A program made the position numbers and the translations under genes. The notes below the pieces were generated by a model. That model had not been told where the DNA came from and made no database searches. It was given only the letters and a program-made list of their open reading frames with translations. A stretch of DNA of 64,000 bases from Corallococcus sp. NCRR (GTDB lineage Bacteria > Myxococcota > Myxococcia > Myxococcales > Myxococcaceae): positions 2,046,001 through 2,110,000 of the forward strand of contig NZ_CP114039.1 of NCBI RefSeq assembly GCF_026965535.1, given 5' to 3'. Positions 7,799 to 15,722 of this stretch are shown one piece after another (the first letter of the stretch is position 1; each line of letters starts with the position of its first letter).

Positions 7799-8752
7799 TC
7801 AGCGCGCGCCGTGCATCCGCTCGGCCACGTCCAGCACGCGCGCCTCGCAGGAGACGCCGTCCAGGTGGCTGGCCTCCACCAGACCCGTGGGGCTGGTGAC
7901 GTTCACCTCCGTGAGGTAGTCGCCCAGCACGTCGATGCCCACCAGCGTCAGCCCCTTCTCCTGGAGCGACGGCTTGAGGCGCTTGCAGATGTGGAGGTCG
8001 CGCTCGGTGATGGCCGCCTTCATCGGCGTGCCGCCCGCGGCCATGTTGCCCCGGTGGTCCGCGTCCGACGGCACGCGCAGCACCGCGCCCACGGGGTCTC
8101 CATCCACCAGGATGATGCGCTTGTCGCCCAGGCGGCTCTCCGGCACGTAGGCCTGCGCGAGGATGGGCTCCTTCCCACCCTGCGTGAGCAGCTCCACCAT
8201 GGAGCGCGCGTTGCGGTCCCCCGGGGCGAGGAACAGGATGCCCTTGCCCCCGAACCCGTCGATGGGCTTGAGGATGGTGCCCTGCGCGTTCTTCGCCGCG
8301 AACTCCAGCACCACGGACAGCTCACGCGTGACGCGCGTCTCCGGCATCAGGTCCGGGAAGTTCAGCGTGAAGAGCTTCTCGTTCGCGTCGCGGATGCCGG
8401 ACGGGTTGTTGATGAAGATGGGGGCGCGGTCCGGACACAGCTCCACCAGTTGCGTGGCGTGCAGATAGTCCGCGTCCACCGGCGGGTCCTTGCGCAGGAA
8501 GAGCACGTCCAGCTTCGACAGCGGCCGCACGTCCTCGCTCAGCACGTCGAAGTGGTGGCCTGGCTCACGCCGCACCTTCACCCGGCGCATGCGCGCCTCC
8601 GAGCACCGGCCGTTGAAGCGCAGCCAGCCCTGCTCGAAGTAATAGACGTCGTGCCCCCGCCGCTGTGCCTCCAGCATCAACGAGAACGTCGTGTCGTGGT
8701 CCACCCGCACGCTCTCGAGCGGGTCCATCAGGAAGCCTAGGGAGAGGGCCAT
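7799..8752 (-). CDS. gshB: Glutathione synthetase
   Basis: The 317-residue product matches prokaryotic glutathione synthetase in length and order. The start LGFLMDPLESVRVDHDTTF is the GshB signature (M-D-P-x-x-x-x-x-x-x-D-T-T). An ATP-grasp core follows with LFLRKDPPVDADY, FINNPSGIRDANEKLF, ILKPIDGFGGKGI (the glycine-rich ATP loop) and a metal-binding TEVNVTSPTG near the end. It joins glycine to gamma-glutamylcysteine using ATP in the cytosol. It is the first gene of a two-gene unit with the TrmN6-like gene. The Ser/Thr kinase gene upstream lies 84 bases away on the same strand. No gshA is in the window. Confidence 0.93.
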   Translation of the reverse strand: MALSLGFLMDPLESVRVDHDTTFSLMLEAQRRGHDVYYFEQGWLRFNGRCSEARMRRVKVRREPGHHFDVLSEDVRPLSKLDVLFLRKDPPVDADYLHATQLVELCPDRAPIFINNPSGIRDANEKLFTLNFPDLMPETRVTRELSVVLEFAAKNAQGTILKPIDGFGGKGILFLAPGDRNARSMVELLTQGGKEPILAQAYVPESRLGDKRIILVDGDPVGAVLRVPSDADHRGNMAAGGTPMKAAITERDLHICKRLKPSLQEKGLTLVGIDVLGDYLTEVNVTSPTGLVEASHLDGVSCEARVLDVAERMHGAR

Positions 8753-8836
8753 GTGGGGGCGGAAGATAGCGGACGCCCTCCGCCCGTGCCGCTCCTTCGA
8801 GCATGCCTTCGTCCACGCCGGAACGGACGCGGGCCC

Positions 8837-10606
8837 TCAGCGGCCCGGCAGCTCCCTCAGCTTGAGGTTGAGGCGCACGGGCTTGCCCGCCTCCACCGGC
8901 ACGGCGAGCACGCGGCGCTTCTTGTCCTCGCCCACCAGGACCAGCTCCGCCTGTCCCACAGGCAGGGAGTGCTTCACCAGCGGCGCGCGGCCCAGGGACT
9001 TGTTCTTGAAGAAGATCTCCGCGGGCTCATCCAGGAACAGCGTCACCTCGCCCCGGGCCTTGCCCTTGCGGCTGCTCCGGGTGGCGGTGGCGTCGTCCCG
9101 GTCGTTGTCCCGGTCCTTCGCGCCTGCCCGGTCGCGGTCCTTGTCCTTGTCGCCGGCCCGGGTGTCGGCCCGGGTGTCCTTGTCGGCATCCGCGACGGCC
9201 TCGTCTCCGCCGGGCACGGGGGCGTTGGGCGGCCGGATGGGGACCATGGCGCCCAGGTTCATGGGCGAGGGTGGGGGCGCCTTCTCCTCGGCCTCCAGCA
9301 GCTGAGTGAGCCGGAACGCGCCGTAGGCCAGGCCCAGGAACAGCGACAGGGACAGGAGCGCCCACACCGCGCCCAGCTTCGAGCGCTTCACCGGAGGCGC
9401 GGTCTCGTCGCTGCCGGGGAGCTCCTCGCGCAGCTTCGCGATCTCCGCCTTCCTGCGCGCCTCCACCACGCTGAGCGCGGTGCTCTTGCGCTCCGGCAGG
9501 TAGGGGCCGTCATCCTTCTGGAGCGCCCGCTTCGCCGACGCCAGCACCTGGCTGCTGGTGGTGACGTCCGCGCTCTCCAGCAGGGACCGCGTGGCCGCCA
9601 TGCGCTCCGCGAACAGGCTCTTCATGAGCGCGGCGCGCTGGTCCGCGTCCATCAGCTTGCCGCCGGCCGCCTTCTCGATGGCGCGCGCCATGTCCCGCCC
9701 GGACGGGTAGCGGCGGTCCACGTTGCGCTCCAGCGCGCGCATCACCACGCGGGAGATGTCCTCGGAGATGTGCGGCAGGAGCACGGACGGCCACGGGATG
9801 GCGTCCTCGAGGATCTTCACCATCTCGTCGCGCTCGGTCTTGCCCGCGAAGAGCCGCTCGCCGGTGATGAGCTCGTGCATCACCACACCCACGGAGAACA
9901 GGTCGCTGCGACCGTCGAGCGGATCGCCGCGCACCTGCTCCGGGGACATGTACCCGGTGGTGCCCTTCACCGTGCCCACGCTGGTGCGCTCCAGGCTGTT
10001 CTTCGCCTTGGCGATGCCGAAGTCGAGCAGCTTCACGGTGCCGTCGTAGGTCACCATGATGTTCTTCTGCGCCACGTCGCGGTGGATGACGGGGCTGGGC
10101 TGCCCGCCGGGGGACGTGAAGGTGTGCGCGTAGTGCAGGGCCAGGCACACGTCGCGGGCCACGGACAGGGTGAAGGCCAGCGGCACCGGCTGGCGCTTCT
10201 TCATGCACGCGCTGGTGACCTGGTTGAGGTTCTGCCCGCCGATGAACTCCATGGCCAGGTAGAGCCCGTCGTCCTCCTCCCCCAGGTCGAACACCTGCGC
10301 GATGTTCGGGTGGTTGAAGGCCGCGGTGATGCGCGCCTCGTCCAGGAACATGCGGACGAACTGATCATTGGAGCGCGCGTCCGGGAGGATGCGCTTGAGC
10401 ACCACGTACTTGCGGAAGCCGCCCGGGCCCGACGTGTAGCCCAGGAACAGCTCCGCCATGCCGCCCACGGTCAGCTGCGTGAGCACCTCGTACTTCCCGA
10501 TGCGCTCGCCCCGATGGAAGTCGATGAGCTCATCCTCCAGCGCCTTCGAAAAATGGCGCCCGCGTCGTGAAGAAAGCCGGGCCGGACCATAACAGGGCTG
10601 TTGCAT
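8837..10606 (-). CDS. Membrane-anchored Hanks-type Ser/Thr protein kinase
   Basis: The 589-residue product has a kinase domain at about residues 39-310: glycine loop LTVGGMAELF, Lys71 in VVLKRI, Glu90 in the C helix, HRD at 175-177 within VIHRDVAQKN, DFG at 195-197, and GTTGYMSPEQ in the activation segment. A regulatory linker follows, then one membrane segment around 405-425 and an Asp/Lys/Arg-rich extracytoplasmic stretch (DKDKDRDRAGAKDRDNDRDD). The last 80 residues form a PEGA-like beta domain. This kinase-TM-PEGA layout is common in myxobacterial signalling kinases. The ATG has an AAGAAGGA ribosome site. The kinase at 18019-21033 is a clear paralogue. Partners are unknown. Confidence 0.92.
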   Translation of the reverse strand: MQQPCYGPARLSSRRGRHFSKALEDELIDFHRGERIGKYEVLTQLTVGGMAELFLGYTSGPGGFRKYVVLKRILPDARSNDQFVRMFLDEARITAAFNHPNIAQVFDLGEEDDGLYLAMEFIGGQNLNQVTSACMKKRQPVPLAFTLSVARDVCLALHYAHTFTSPGGQPSPVIHRDVAQKNIMVTYDGTVKLLDFGIAKAKNSLERTSVGTVKGTTGYMSPEQVRGDPLDGRSDLFSVGVVMHELITGERLFAGKTERDEMVKILEDAIPWPSVLLPHISEDISRVVMRALERNVDRRYPSGRDMARAIEKAAGGKLMDADQRAALMKSLFAERMAATRSLLESADVTTSSQVLASAKRALQKDDGPYLPERKSTALSVVEARRKAEIAKLREELPGSDETAPPVKRSKLGAVWALLSLSLFLGLAYGAFRLTQLLEAEEKAPPPSPMNLGAMVPIRPPNAPVPGGDEAVADADKDTRADTRAGDKDKDRDRAGAKDRDNDRDDATATRSSRKGKARGEVTLFLDEPAEIFFKNKSLGRAPLVKHSLPVGQAELVLVGEDKKRRVLAVPVEAGKPVRLNLKLRELPGR

Positions 10607-10914
10607 CCCGGGTCCTTCTTGCCGGCGTGATGCCTGCCAGGTCCCTGTGGATCACCTGTGGAGGGTGTGGATGTCCCTGTGGATAACCGGGGGCCCGGAA
10701 GCCCGCCTGTGGATGCCCGGGGGAAACCGGCAATTTGCCCACATGTAGCAGATCGCCGATTCGTGAATGATTCCCGAAGCTTGCTGACTTGTCCCCAACT
10801 CCGCTTCCCCTACCGCTTCCACCAGTTGATCAACACTCCAATTAGACTGGTGAAAAGAAGCAGGGCCCGTGCACAAGTCGGAAACCGACAGGCATCCGGC
10901 GCAGGGACACGCTG
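10607..10914. other. 308-bp intergenic region with TGTGGAT repeats and nested palindromes
   Basis: This gap separates the kinase start from the end of a small leftward gene, so it should contain the kinase promoter. It holds a cluster of DnaA-box-like sequences at 10646-10716, an AT-richer stretch around 10740-10860, and a nested palindrome: GTTGATCAAC at 10825-10834 inside longer arms CACCAGT (10820-10826) and ACTGGTG (10846-10852). No credible coding sequence was seen. Confidence 0.6.
10646..10716 (+). promoter_or_regulatory. Cluster of DnaA-box-like motifs
   Basis: Five copies of TGTGGA(T) lie in one orientation: 10646 (TGTGGATCA), 10657 (TGTGGAGGG), 10666 (TGTGGATGT), 10678 (TGTGGATAA) and 10708 (TGTGGATGC). 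The copy at 10678 is an exact complement of the consensus box TTATCCACA. The first four start 11, 9 and 12 bases apart, close to one helical turn. This fits a DnaA-binding or titration site, or a DnaA-controlled promoter for the kinase gene downstream. No dnaA, dnaN or gidA gene is nearby, so a chromosomal origin is not supported. Confidence 0.5.
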
Positions 10915-11241
10915 CTACAGGAGCGTGGCGCGAAGCCGCTCCAGCAGCCCGGGCAGTTCCTGGAGCAGCTGCCGGTCCAGGTCCTCCAGGGCGGCGCGGT
11001 GCATGACCAGGTCCTCGGGCTCCCGGTCCGCGGTCATCATGCGCTGCAGGCCTCGCAGGCGCTGGTTGCGCTGGACCAGGCGGGCCAGGGTGTCGTCCAG
11101 CTCCTCCGCGAGCGCCGAGTCCAGGTGCAGCTCCTGGCCCACCAGCTCCCGCAGCTGCTCCACGCGGTAGGTGAGCTCCCAGCTCTCCTCGTAGCCCGCG
11201 CGCCGGGGCAGCATCTGCCCATACGTCCACCGCTCGCTCAC
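10915..11241 (-). CDS. Small helical protein of unknown function
   Basis: The 108-residue product is almost entirely helical and Leu/Glu/Arg-rich (for example ELVGQELHLDSALAEELDD, then LVQRNQRLRGLQRMM), consistent with a coiled coil. There is no signal peptide or membrane segment and no family was recognised. It starts with GTG behind a GAGG site, 8 bases after the stop of the upstream 96-residue gene, so the two form a tight operon. Cytoplasmic location and structural or adaptor use are guesses from composition. Confidence 0.6.
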   Translation of the reverse strand: MSERWTYGQMLPRRAGYEESWELTYRVEQLRELVGQELHLDSALAEELDDTLARLVQRNQRLRGLQRMMTADREPEDLVMHRAALEDLDRQLLQELPGLLERLRATLL

Positions 11242-11249
11242 CAGGGCCT

Positions 11250-11540
11250 CTAGTGCGGCCGGGGCCGGGTGAGGCCGGTCAGGGACAGCCGGGTGCGCAT
11301 GGGGTCCAGCTCCACGTGCATCCGGCAGTCCGCCACGTCCAGGCGCAGGGTGTAGGGGGGACAGGGCGTGTGTCCCGAGTGGTTCTCGGAGGCCTGCGTG
11401 CCCATGCGGAACAACTCGGCCAGCACCGCCCGCCGGACCTCCGCCGACAGTCCGTCCACGGTGGACTGCACACCCCGGGCGATGAGCACCGTGAAGGCCT
11501 GCAATCCTGGAGAATCGTCCGTCGGTCCGGCCAGGGTCAT
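11250..11540 (-). CDS. Small protein of unknown function
   Basis: The 96-residue product starts at an ATG and has no signal peptide or membrane helix. It has a helical middle (STVDGLSAEVRRAVLAELFR) and a C-terminal strand-rich part with TLRLDVADCRMHVELDPMR. No family recognised. It is the promoter-proximal gene of a two-gene leftward unit with the coiled-coil gene at 10915. A 14-bp perfect palindrome lies 31 bases upstream of its start and could be the operator of the unit. Confidence 0.55.
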   Translation of the reverse strand: MTLAGPTDDSPGLQAFTVLIARGVQSTVDGLSAEVRRAVLAELFRMGTQASENHSGHTPCPPYTLRLDVADCRMHVELDPMRTRLSLTGLTRPRPH

Positions 11541-11570
11541 GTCCGCGCCCGTTGCCAGAACCGTACCCTG

Positions 11571-11584
11571 CGACAGGCCTGTCG
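11571..11584. promoter_or_regulatory. 14-bp perfect palindrome, candidate operator
   Basis: CGACAGGCCTGTCG lies 31 bases upstream of the ATG of the leftward gene at 11250-11540 and 144 bases upstream of the rightward lipoprotein gene. Full symmetry and placement between two divergent genes suggest a dimeric regulator site; no regulator gene is adjacent. Confidence 0.4.
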
Positions 11585-11727
11585 TTCCGGGGGGTTGGAA
11601 GGGCTCGAAACCCTTGGGGCTGAAAAAAACTCAGCCATGGAAGTGCCCAATCCTGAAAGCCCTGGGGGTGGGGTGCCGTGGGACACGGGGATGAAGAGGG
11701 GTGTAAAGGCAGGGGCGGGAGGGCTCG

Positions 11728-13902
11728 ATGGCGCGCATGCGGACGGTGGGCAGTGGGGGCCGGATGGCCCTGGCAATGGCCCTGGCGGCCCTGGTGGCCT
11801 TCGGGAGCGCCTGCCGGGAGGAACCCCCGCTGACGGGCGCCAGGAGCCTCCTACGGGTCTCCCAAGAGGCCGTGGCGTTCCCGGCCAGCTACCCCCGGGT
11901 GGAGCGCGTGGTGGAGGTGCGGGTGGTGAACGCGGGCCGGACGACGCTGGACGTGGAGTGGACGGCGCTGGCCGCCCCCTTCGCCGCGGACGGGCTGCCC
12001 ACGCGGATGGCGCCGGGGGAGGTCCCGGTCCGGCTGTCCTACCGGCCGGAGGCCACGGGCGTGCTGACGGCCACGCTGGTGGGCCGGGCGCCGGGGGGCG
12101 GGGAGGTGCGGGTGGAGCTGCGCGGGGAGGCGAACCCGTACCCGGACTGCCCCACGCCGGTGGCCTGCCACACCTCCACGTTCGACGTGGCGACGGAGAA
12201 GTGCGTGGAGACGCAAGCGCCGGACGGCGCGGCCTGCGACCCGGGCAACGCGTGCATCCAGGACGCCACGTGCGCGGCCGGGCGGTGCAAGGGGGCGGAG
12301 CGCGTCTGCGACGACGGCAACGCGTGCACCACGGACGTGTGTAACCCGCTGGACGGCTGCACGTCGGTGCCGGCGCCGCCGTGTCCGGGGGATGGGAAGT
12401 GCCAGGTGGGCGCGTGCGACCCGAAGGTGGGGTGCACGCTGGCGAAGGCGCCGGACGGGACGTTCTGCGGCCCGGAGCGCGGCTGTGACGCGGCGGACGT
12501 GTGCCTGGACGGGACGTGCCAGCGCCGCGACCCGCCGGACAACTTCACCTGCGCGCCCGCCAGCCCCTGCCAGGCTCCGGGGAAGTGCAAGGGCTCCGTC
12601 TGCGAGCGCCCCGCCGCGACGGCGCTGACGCCGGACTGGACCTACGACGCGGCCTCCAACGGCGAGTCGCTGCATGACCTGCTGGTGGGGCCCACGGGGG
12701 ACGTGACGCTGGTGGGCTTCTTCGTGCCGGCGCTGCTGGACGCGGCGGGCCCGGTGCCGGTGCGCGCGAGCGTGTCCGGGCGCCGGTGCATGCTGTGGAA
12801 CGACCGGCTGTTGTGCATGGACCTGCCGCTGTCCGGGCAGGTGTCGCTCTTGGACCGGGTGACAGGCTCGCCGCGGTGGACGTTCGATTTGACGACGGCG
12901 CGGCCGGACTTCACGCAGGGGCTGACGACGGTGTTCATGGCGCGGCTGGGGGTGATGCAGCCGGACCGGCTGGCGGCCCTCTTCGAGGCGTACCCGGCGG
13001 GCACGTCGCGCGACACGCTGTGCCGACAGTACTTCCTGGTGGTGTTGGATGCCTTTGGCGGGATGGTGTCCGCGCAGGCGTTGCAGGATCCGCTGCTCGC
13101 CGAGTGCAACCACCCGCATCCGTATGGCGTCGCCTCCGACGCGGCGGGGGATCTGTACCTGGCGTTCGGGCCCACGCAGAACGTGGGGGCGCCGCTGTAT
13201 CCGGGAGCGCCCACGTTGTTGATGGCGTTCTCGCAGGACGGGGTGCCGCGCTGGCGCAAGACGGAGGCCTTCGCCGCGGGGGAGCTCGCCATCGTGAACG
13301 GCGTCCTGCTCAACGAGCGCTCCACGCAGGCGCTGCGCACGCAGGACGGGCAGGCGGTGGGCTCCCAGACCTTCCCGAGGACGCTGGGCCGCGCGGTGGC
13401 GACGTCCGGGCACGTGATCCCCTCGCCATCGGAAGATGACACCGCGGGCGGGTGGACGCTGGAGGGCTACGCGTTGCCGGAGCTCACGCCGTCCTGGACG
13501 CACGGGTTCCAGGGGTGGCCGGGGCCGGTGGCGCCGGAGGTGCGGCTGGCGAGCTGGGCGACCTGGCCGGGCCAACCGCCGGAGACGGTGGTGGTGGGCA
13601 CGGGCATGAGCGCGGCGGGGCCGGTGCTGTTCGCGGTGAGCGCGAAGGACGGCAGCGAGGTGTTCCAGTGCCCGGTGCCGAACGCGGCCACGCCCGCGCA
13701 GTTCCTGGAGCTGGGGCCGGACAGCATCGTGATGATGGACGGGGCGGAGACGTGCGGCGACTGCGATCCGCCGTATGCCTACAGCCAGGGGCGCTTCCGG
13801 CGCTTCCCGATTCCCGGCCTGAAGCCCGCGGAGGAACCCTGGCCCGGAACCTTCGGCGGGCCAGGGCACGACCATCACGAGGACCCGGTGCGCGGGCGCT
13901 GA
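11728..13902 (+). CDS. Cys-rich lipoprotein with beta-propeller-like C-terminal half
   Basis: The 724-residue product begins with a lipoprotein signal (hydrophobic run ending AFGSAC, lipidated Cys29). Residues about 35-135 form an Ig/choice-of-anchor-like beta domain (RVEVRVVNAGRTTLDVEW-type strands). Residues about 137-290 are a disulfide-rich region with repeats such as VCDDGNACTTDVCNP and GTFCGPERGCD, common in myxobacterial surface proteins. From about 300 the sequence resembles a quinoprotein/PQQ-like propeller (DRVTGSPRWTFD, DGVPRWRK, AKDGSEVFQCP). A metal or sugar role is not evident. GGGAGGG precedes the ATG. It appears monocistronic. Likely on the outer membrane or cell surface. Confidence 0.8.
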   Translation: MARMRTVGSGGRMALAMALAALVAFGSACREEPPLTGARSLLRVSQEAVAFPASYPRVERVVEVRVVNAGRTTLDVEWTALAAPFAADGLPTRMAPGEVPVRLSYRPEATGVLTATLVGRAPGGGEVRVELRGEANPYPDCPTPVACHTSTFDVATEKCVETQAPDGAACDPGNACIQDATCAAGRCKGAERVCDDGNACTTDVCNPLDGCTSVPAPPCPGDGKCQVGACDPKVGCTLAKAPDGTFCGPERGCDAADVCLDGTCQRRDPPDNFTCAPASPCQAPGKCKGSVCERPAATALTPDWTYDAASNGESLHDLLVGPTGDVTLVGFFVPALLDAAGPVPVRASVSGRRCMLWNDRLLCMDLPLSGQVSLLDRVTGSPRWTFDLTTARPDFTQGLTTVFMARLGVMQPDRLAALFEAYPAGTSRDTLCRQYFLVVLDAFGGMVSAQALQDPLLAECNHPHPYGVASDAAGDLYLAFGPTQNVGAPLYPGAPTLLMAFSQDGVPRWRKTEAFAAGELAIVNGVLLNERSTQALRTQDGQAVGSQTFPRTLGRAVATSGHVIPSPSEDDTAGGWTLEGYALPELTPSWTHGFQGWPGPVAPEVRLASWATWPGQPPETVVVGTGMSAAGPVLFAVSAKDGSEVFQCPVPNAATPAQFLELGPDSIVMMDGAETCGDCDPPYAYSQGRFRRFPIPGLKPAEEPWPGTFGGPGHDHHEDPVRGR

Positions 13903-13918
13903 GTCCCCATGACGCGCA

Positions 13919-14857
13919 TCACGGCGTGAGCGCGGTCCAGTCGCTGTTGGGCACGGCGACGGAGAAGTTGTACGTGCCGTTGGTCCAGCACAGGCCGTAG
14001 GGGCCCAGCTGGCTGCTGTTGCTCGCGTCGAGCGCGGGCCAGGCGCTCACCGTGTAGATCTGGATGCCGGAGGAGCGCACGCGCGGGAACGCGGGGCAGC
14101 GCTGCGCCACGTCCATCAGGTAGTGCGACTCCCACATCGTCCAGCCCGTGGCGAAGCCGGAGTTGCCGCAGATGGGCGTCAGCTTCTCCTCCCAGACCCC
14201 CAGGGTGAAGTTGTAGAGCAGGCCGTGCGCGCAGCCGCTGCCGTCCTTGTAGGCCTCCGTGAAGTAGCGCTCCTCGCCGTCCAGCACGCGCACGTATTTG
14301 CCCTTCCACGTCGCGTCCATGCCCTCGAAGGTCTGCCAGCCGGTGGCGCCGTCGAAGCCGCAGTGGTCCCAGAAGCCGTGCGCGTGCGCCGTCGTCGCCA
14401 TGCCCGAATAGCGCCAGTGCGCCGTCACCGTCTCCACGCATGAGTAGTTCGCCGGCATGTGCGTGGGCGCATAGATGGTCGTCCCGATCGCGTTGTCCGG
14501 GATGACCAGGTCCGTCTGCGCGTCGTTGGCCGCGAAGATGCCCTGGCCCTGGTTCACCCAGAAGCCCCGGTCCCCGGAGCCCGGGAAGATGTCCGGGATG
14601 GGGTCTCGAGGACGCGGACGGCTGGAGCGCTCCGGCAGCCGCGCCGCCGCGCCCTTCAACACCTCGTTCGCCTGCGGTTGGGTGTTGGGAATCGCCTGGC
14701 CGTGCACCTTCTCGTCGAAGGGCTGCGGCGCCGCCGTCAGCTCCTGACCTTCCGGCACCGGCACGCCGTACGGCAGATGGGCCGTCTCCTCCGCCAGCAC
14801 CGGCGCGCCCACCAGACCCACCACCACCGTCACGGCCTTCCACGATGTTCCACGCAT
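13919..14857 (-). CDS. Secreted protein of unknown function
   Basis: The 312-residue product has a clear signal peptide (MRGTSWKAVTVVVGLVGAPV, then LAEE). The mature part is rich in aromatic residues and contains several Cys (NYSCVETVTAHWRYSGMA, HGFWDHCGFDG, GSGCAHGLLYNF, TPICGNSG, QRCPAFPR, YGLCWTNG). The even Cys count in the body suggests disulfides. No catalytic motif or family was recognised; the strand-rich, Trp-rich pattern could be a secreted binding domain. GGAGAGG precedes the ATG, and an AT-rich promoter-like stretch lies further upstream. It is convergent with the lipoprotein gene, 16 bases apart. Confidence 0.7.
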   Translation of the reverse strand: MRGTSWKAVTVVVGLVGAPVLAEETAHLPYGVPVPEGQELTAAPQPFDEKVHGQAIPNTQPQANEVLKGAAARLPERSSRPRPRDPIPDIFPGSGDRGFWVNQGQGIFAANDAQTDLVIPDNAIGTTIYAPTHMPANYSCVETVTAHWRYSGMATTAHAHGFWDHCGFDGATGWQTFEGMDATWKGKYVRVLDGEERYFTEAYKDGSGCAHGLLYNFTLGVWEEKLTPICGNSGFATGWTMWESHYLMDVAQRCPAFPRVRSSGIQIYTVSAWPALDASNSSQLGPYGLCWTNGTYNFSVAVPNSDWTALTP

Positions 14858-14927
14858 GTGTCATCCCTCTCCGGTTGGAGTTGAGAGGGATTAAAACAGC
14901 TTAAGCAGTAAAAATAGCAATAGTTGA
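14858..14927 (-). promoter_or_regulatory. AT-rich promoter region of the secreted-protein gene
   Basis: Within GC-rich surroundings this 70-base gap is strikingly AT-rich. Read on the minus strand it contains TTGCTA and, about 17 bases further, TTTTAAT, a plausible sigma-70-like -35/-10 pair. A short palindrome GCTTAAGC lies between them and could bind a regulator. The assignment is by eye only. Confidence 0.35.
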
Positions 14928-15644
14928 TTACCGTCTAGGGCTCAAGTCCAGGATGCACCCCTCGCGCAATGTTCCATCCGCGTCGTGCGTGAGGGGCAGT
15001 CCCACCGCGATGACATGCTCGGGCCGCGTGCGCGTGAGCCACCCCAGCCACGCGCAGAGTGCGGCATCCAGTTGGTCGTGCGTGCACGTCCCCGCGTCCT
15101 CGAAGCGCAGCCCGGACGCCTCCAGCAGGGCCTGTCTCCGGGCGCGTCCCTCCGGCGTGGACTTTGCCCCCAACTTCTCCACAGCCAGCGCGCGCCAGGT
15201 GGCGCCGGGGAAGGCTTCGAACAGGCGCGCGTGTGACAGCGACGGCGTGTCCAGGTCCAGCATCGGCACCCGGGCATGGGTCCGCAGCGCGGCGAACAGC
15301 AGCACGCTGCCGCGCACGAAGCCCGCGAAGGGCGCACCGGGCAGGGGCAGCACGTCCGGGGTGCGGCCCGGGGCGCGCAGCCGCGCTTCCGCGTCCCGCA
15401 CCTTCGCGCCGGGATTGGCCAGCGCCTGCGGCCCGTCCACCACCACCACGTCACCGGGTCCCACGGCGAAGGCCTCCGCGAGCGCCTCCGGGTCCAGCCC
15501 ATGCCCGGCCCGTGCCGGGGGCCAGACGCGCTGGGAGAAGCGCACGCGGCCGTTACCGTCCACGACAGCCTCGTCCACGGGGCGGGGCGCGCGGGCGAAG
15601 GGGTCCGTCAGGTCCCAGCCCACGAAGCGGCGCGCGTCCGTCAT
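14928..15644 (-). CDS. DUF429-family protein
   Basis: The 238-residue product begins MTDARRFVGWDLTDPFARA and has the DUF429 layout: an RNase H-like first strand with Gly-Trp-Asp, DVVVVDGPQALANPG in the middle (second acidic strand), and a late THDQLDAALCAWLGWL segment, where Asp plus the A-x-x-A-W/L pattern closes the fold. DUF429 proteins are predicted RNase H-fold nucleases of unknown substrate. The ATG with an AGGAAGG site is preferred over a GTG ten codons upstream. It is divergent from the aldo/keto reductase gene, with 78 bases between. Confidence 0.75.
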   Translation of the reverse strand: MTDARRFVGWDLTDPFARAPRPVDEAVVDGNGRVRFSQRVWPPARAGHGLDPEALAEAFAVGPGDVVVVDGPQALANPGAKVRDAEARLRAPGRTPDVLPLPGAPFAGFVRGSVLLFAALRTHARVPMLDLDTPSLSHARLFEAFPGATWRALAVEKLGAKSTPEGRARRQALLEASGLRFEDAGTCTHDQLDAALCAWLGWLTRTRPEHVIAVGLPLTHDADGTLREGCILDLSPRR

Positions 15645-15722
15645 CGCGTGCCTTCCTGCTGCGGGGCCGTGCACCGGACGTTAAGAGGGGCCGCCTTCAC
15701 TTCCACCCAAGGTGACACGCAC

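Noticed and set aside
10646-10716. DnaA-box-like cluster considered as the chromosomal origin
   Set aside because: No dnaA, dnaN, gyrB, parAB or typical origin neighbours in the window, and no clear AT-rich unwinding element beside the boxes.
11851-13878. Leftward 675-codon open frame antisense to the Cys-rich lipoprotein
   Set aside because: It is Arg/His/Ala-rich low-complexity translation typical of the antisense frame of GC-rich genes; the rightward frame has a lipobox, ribosome site and domains.
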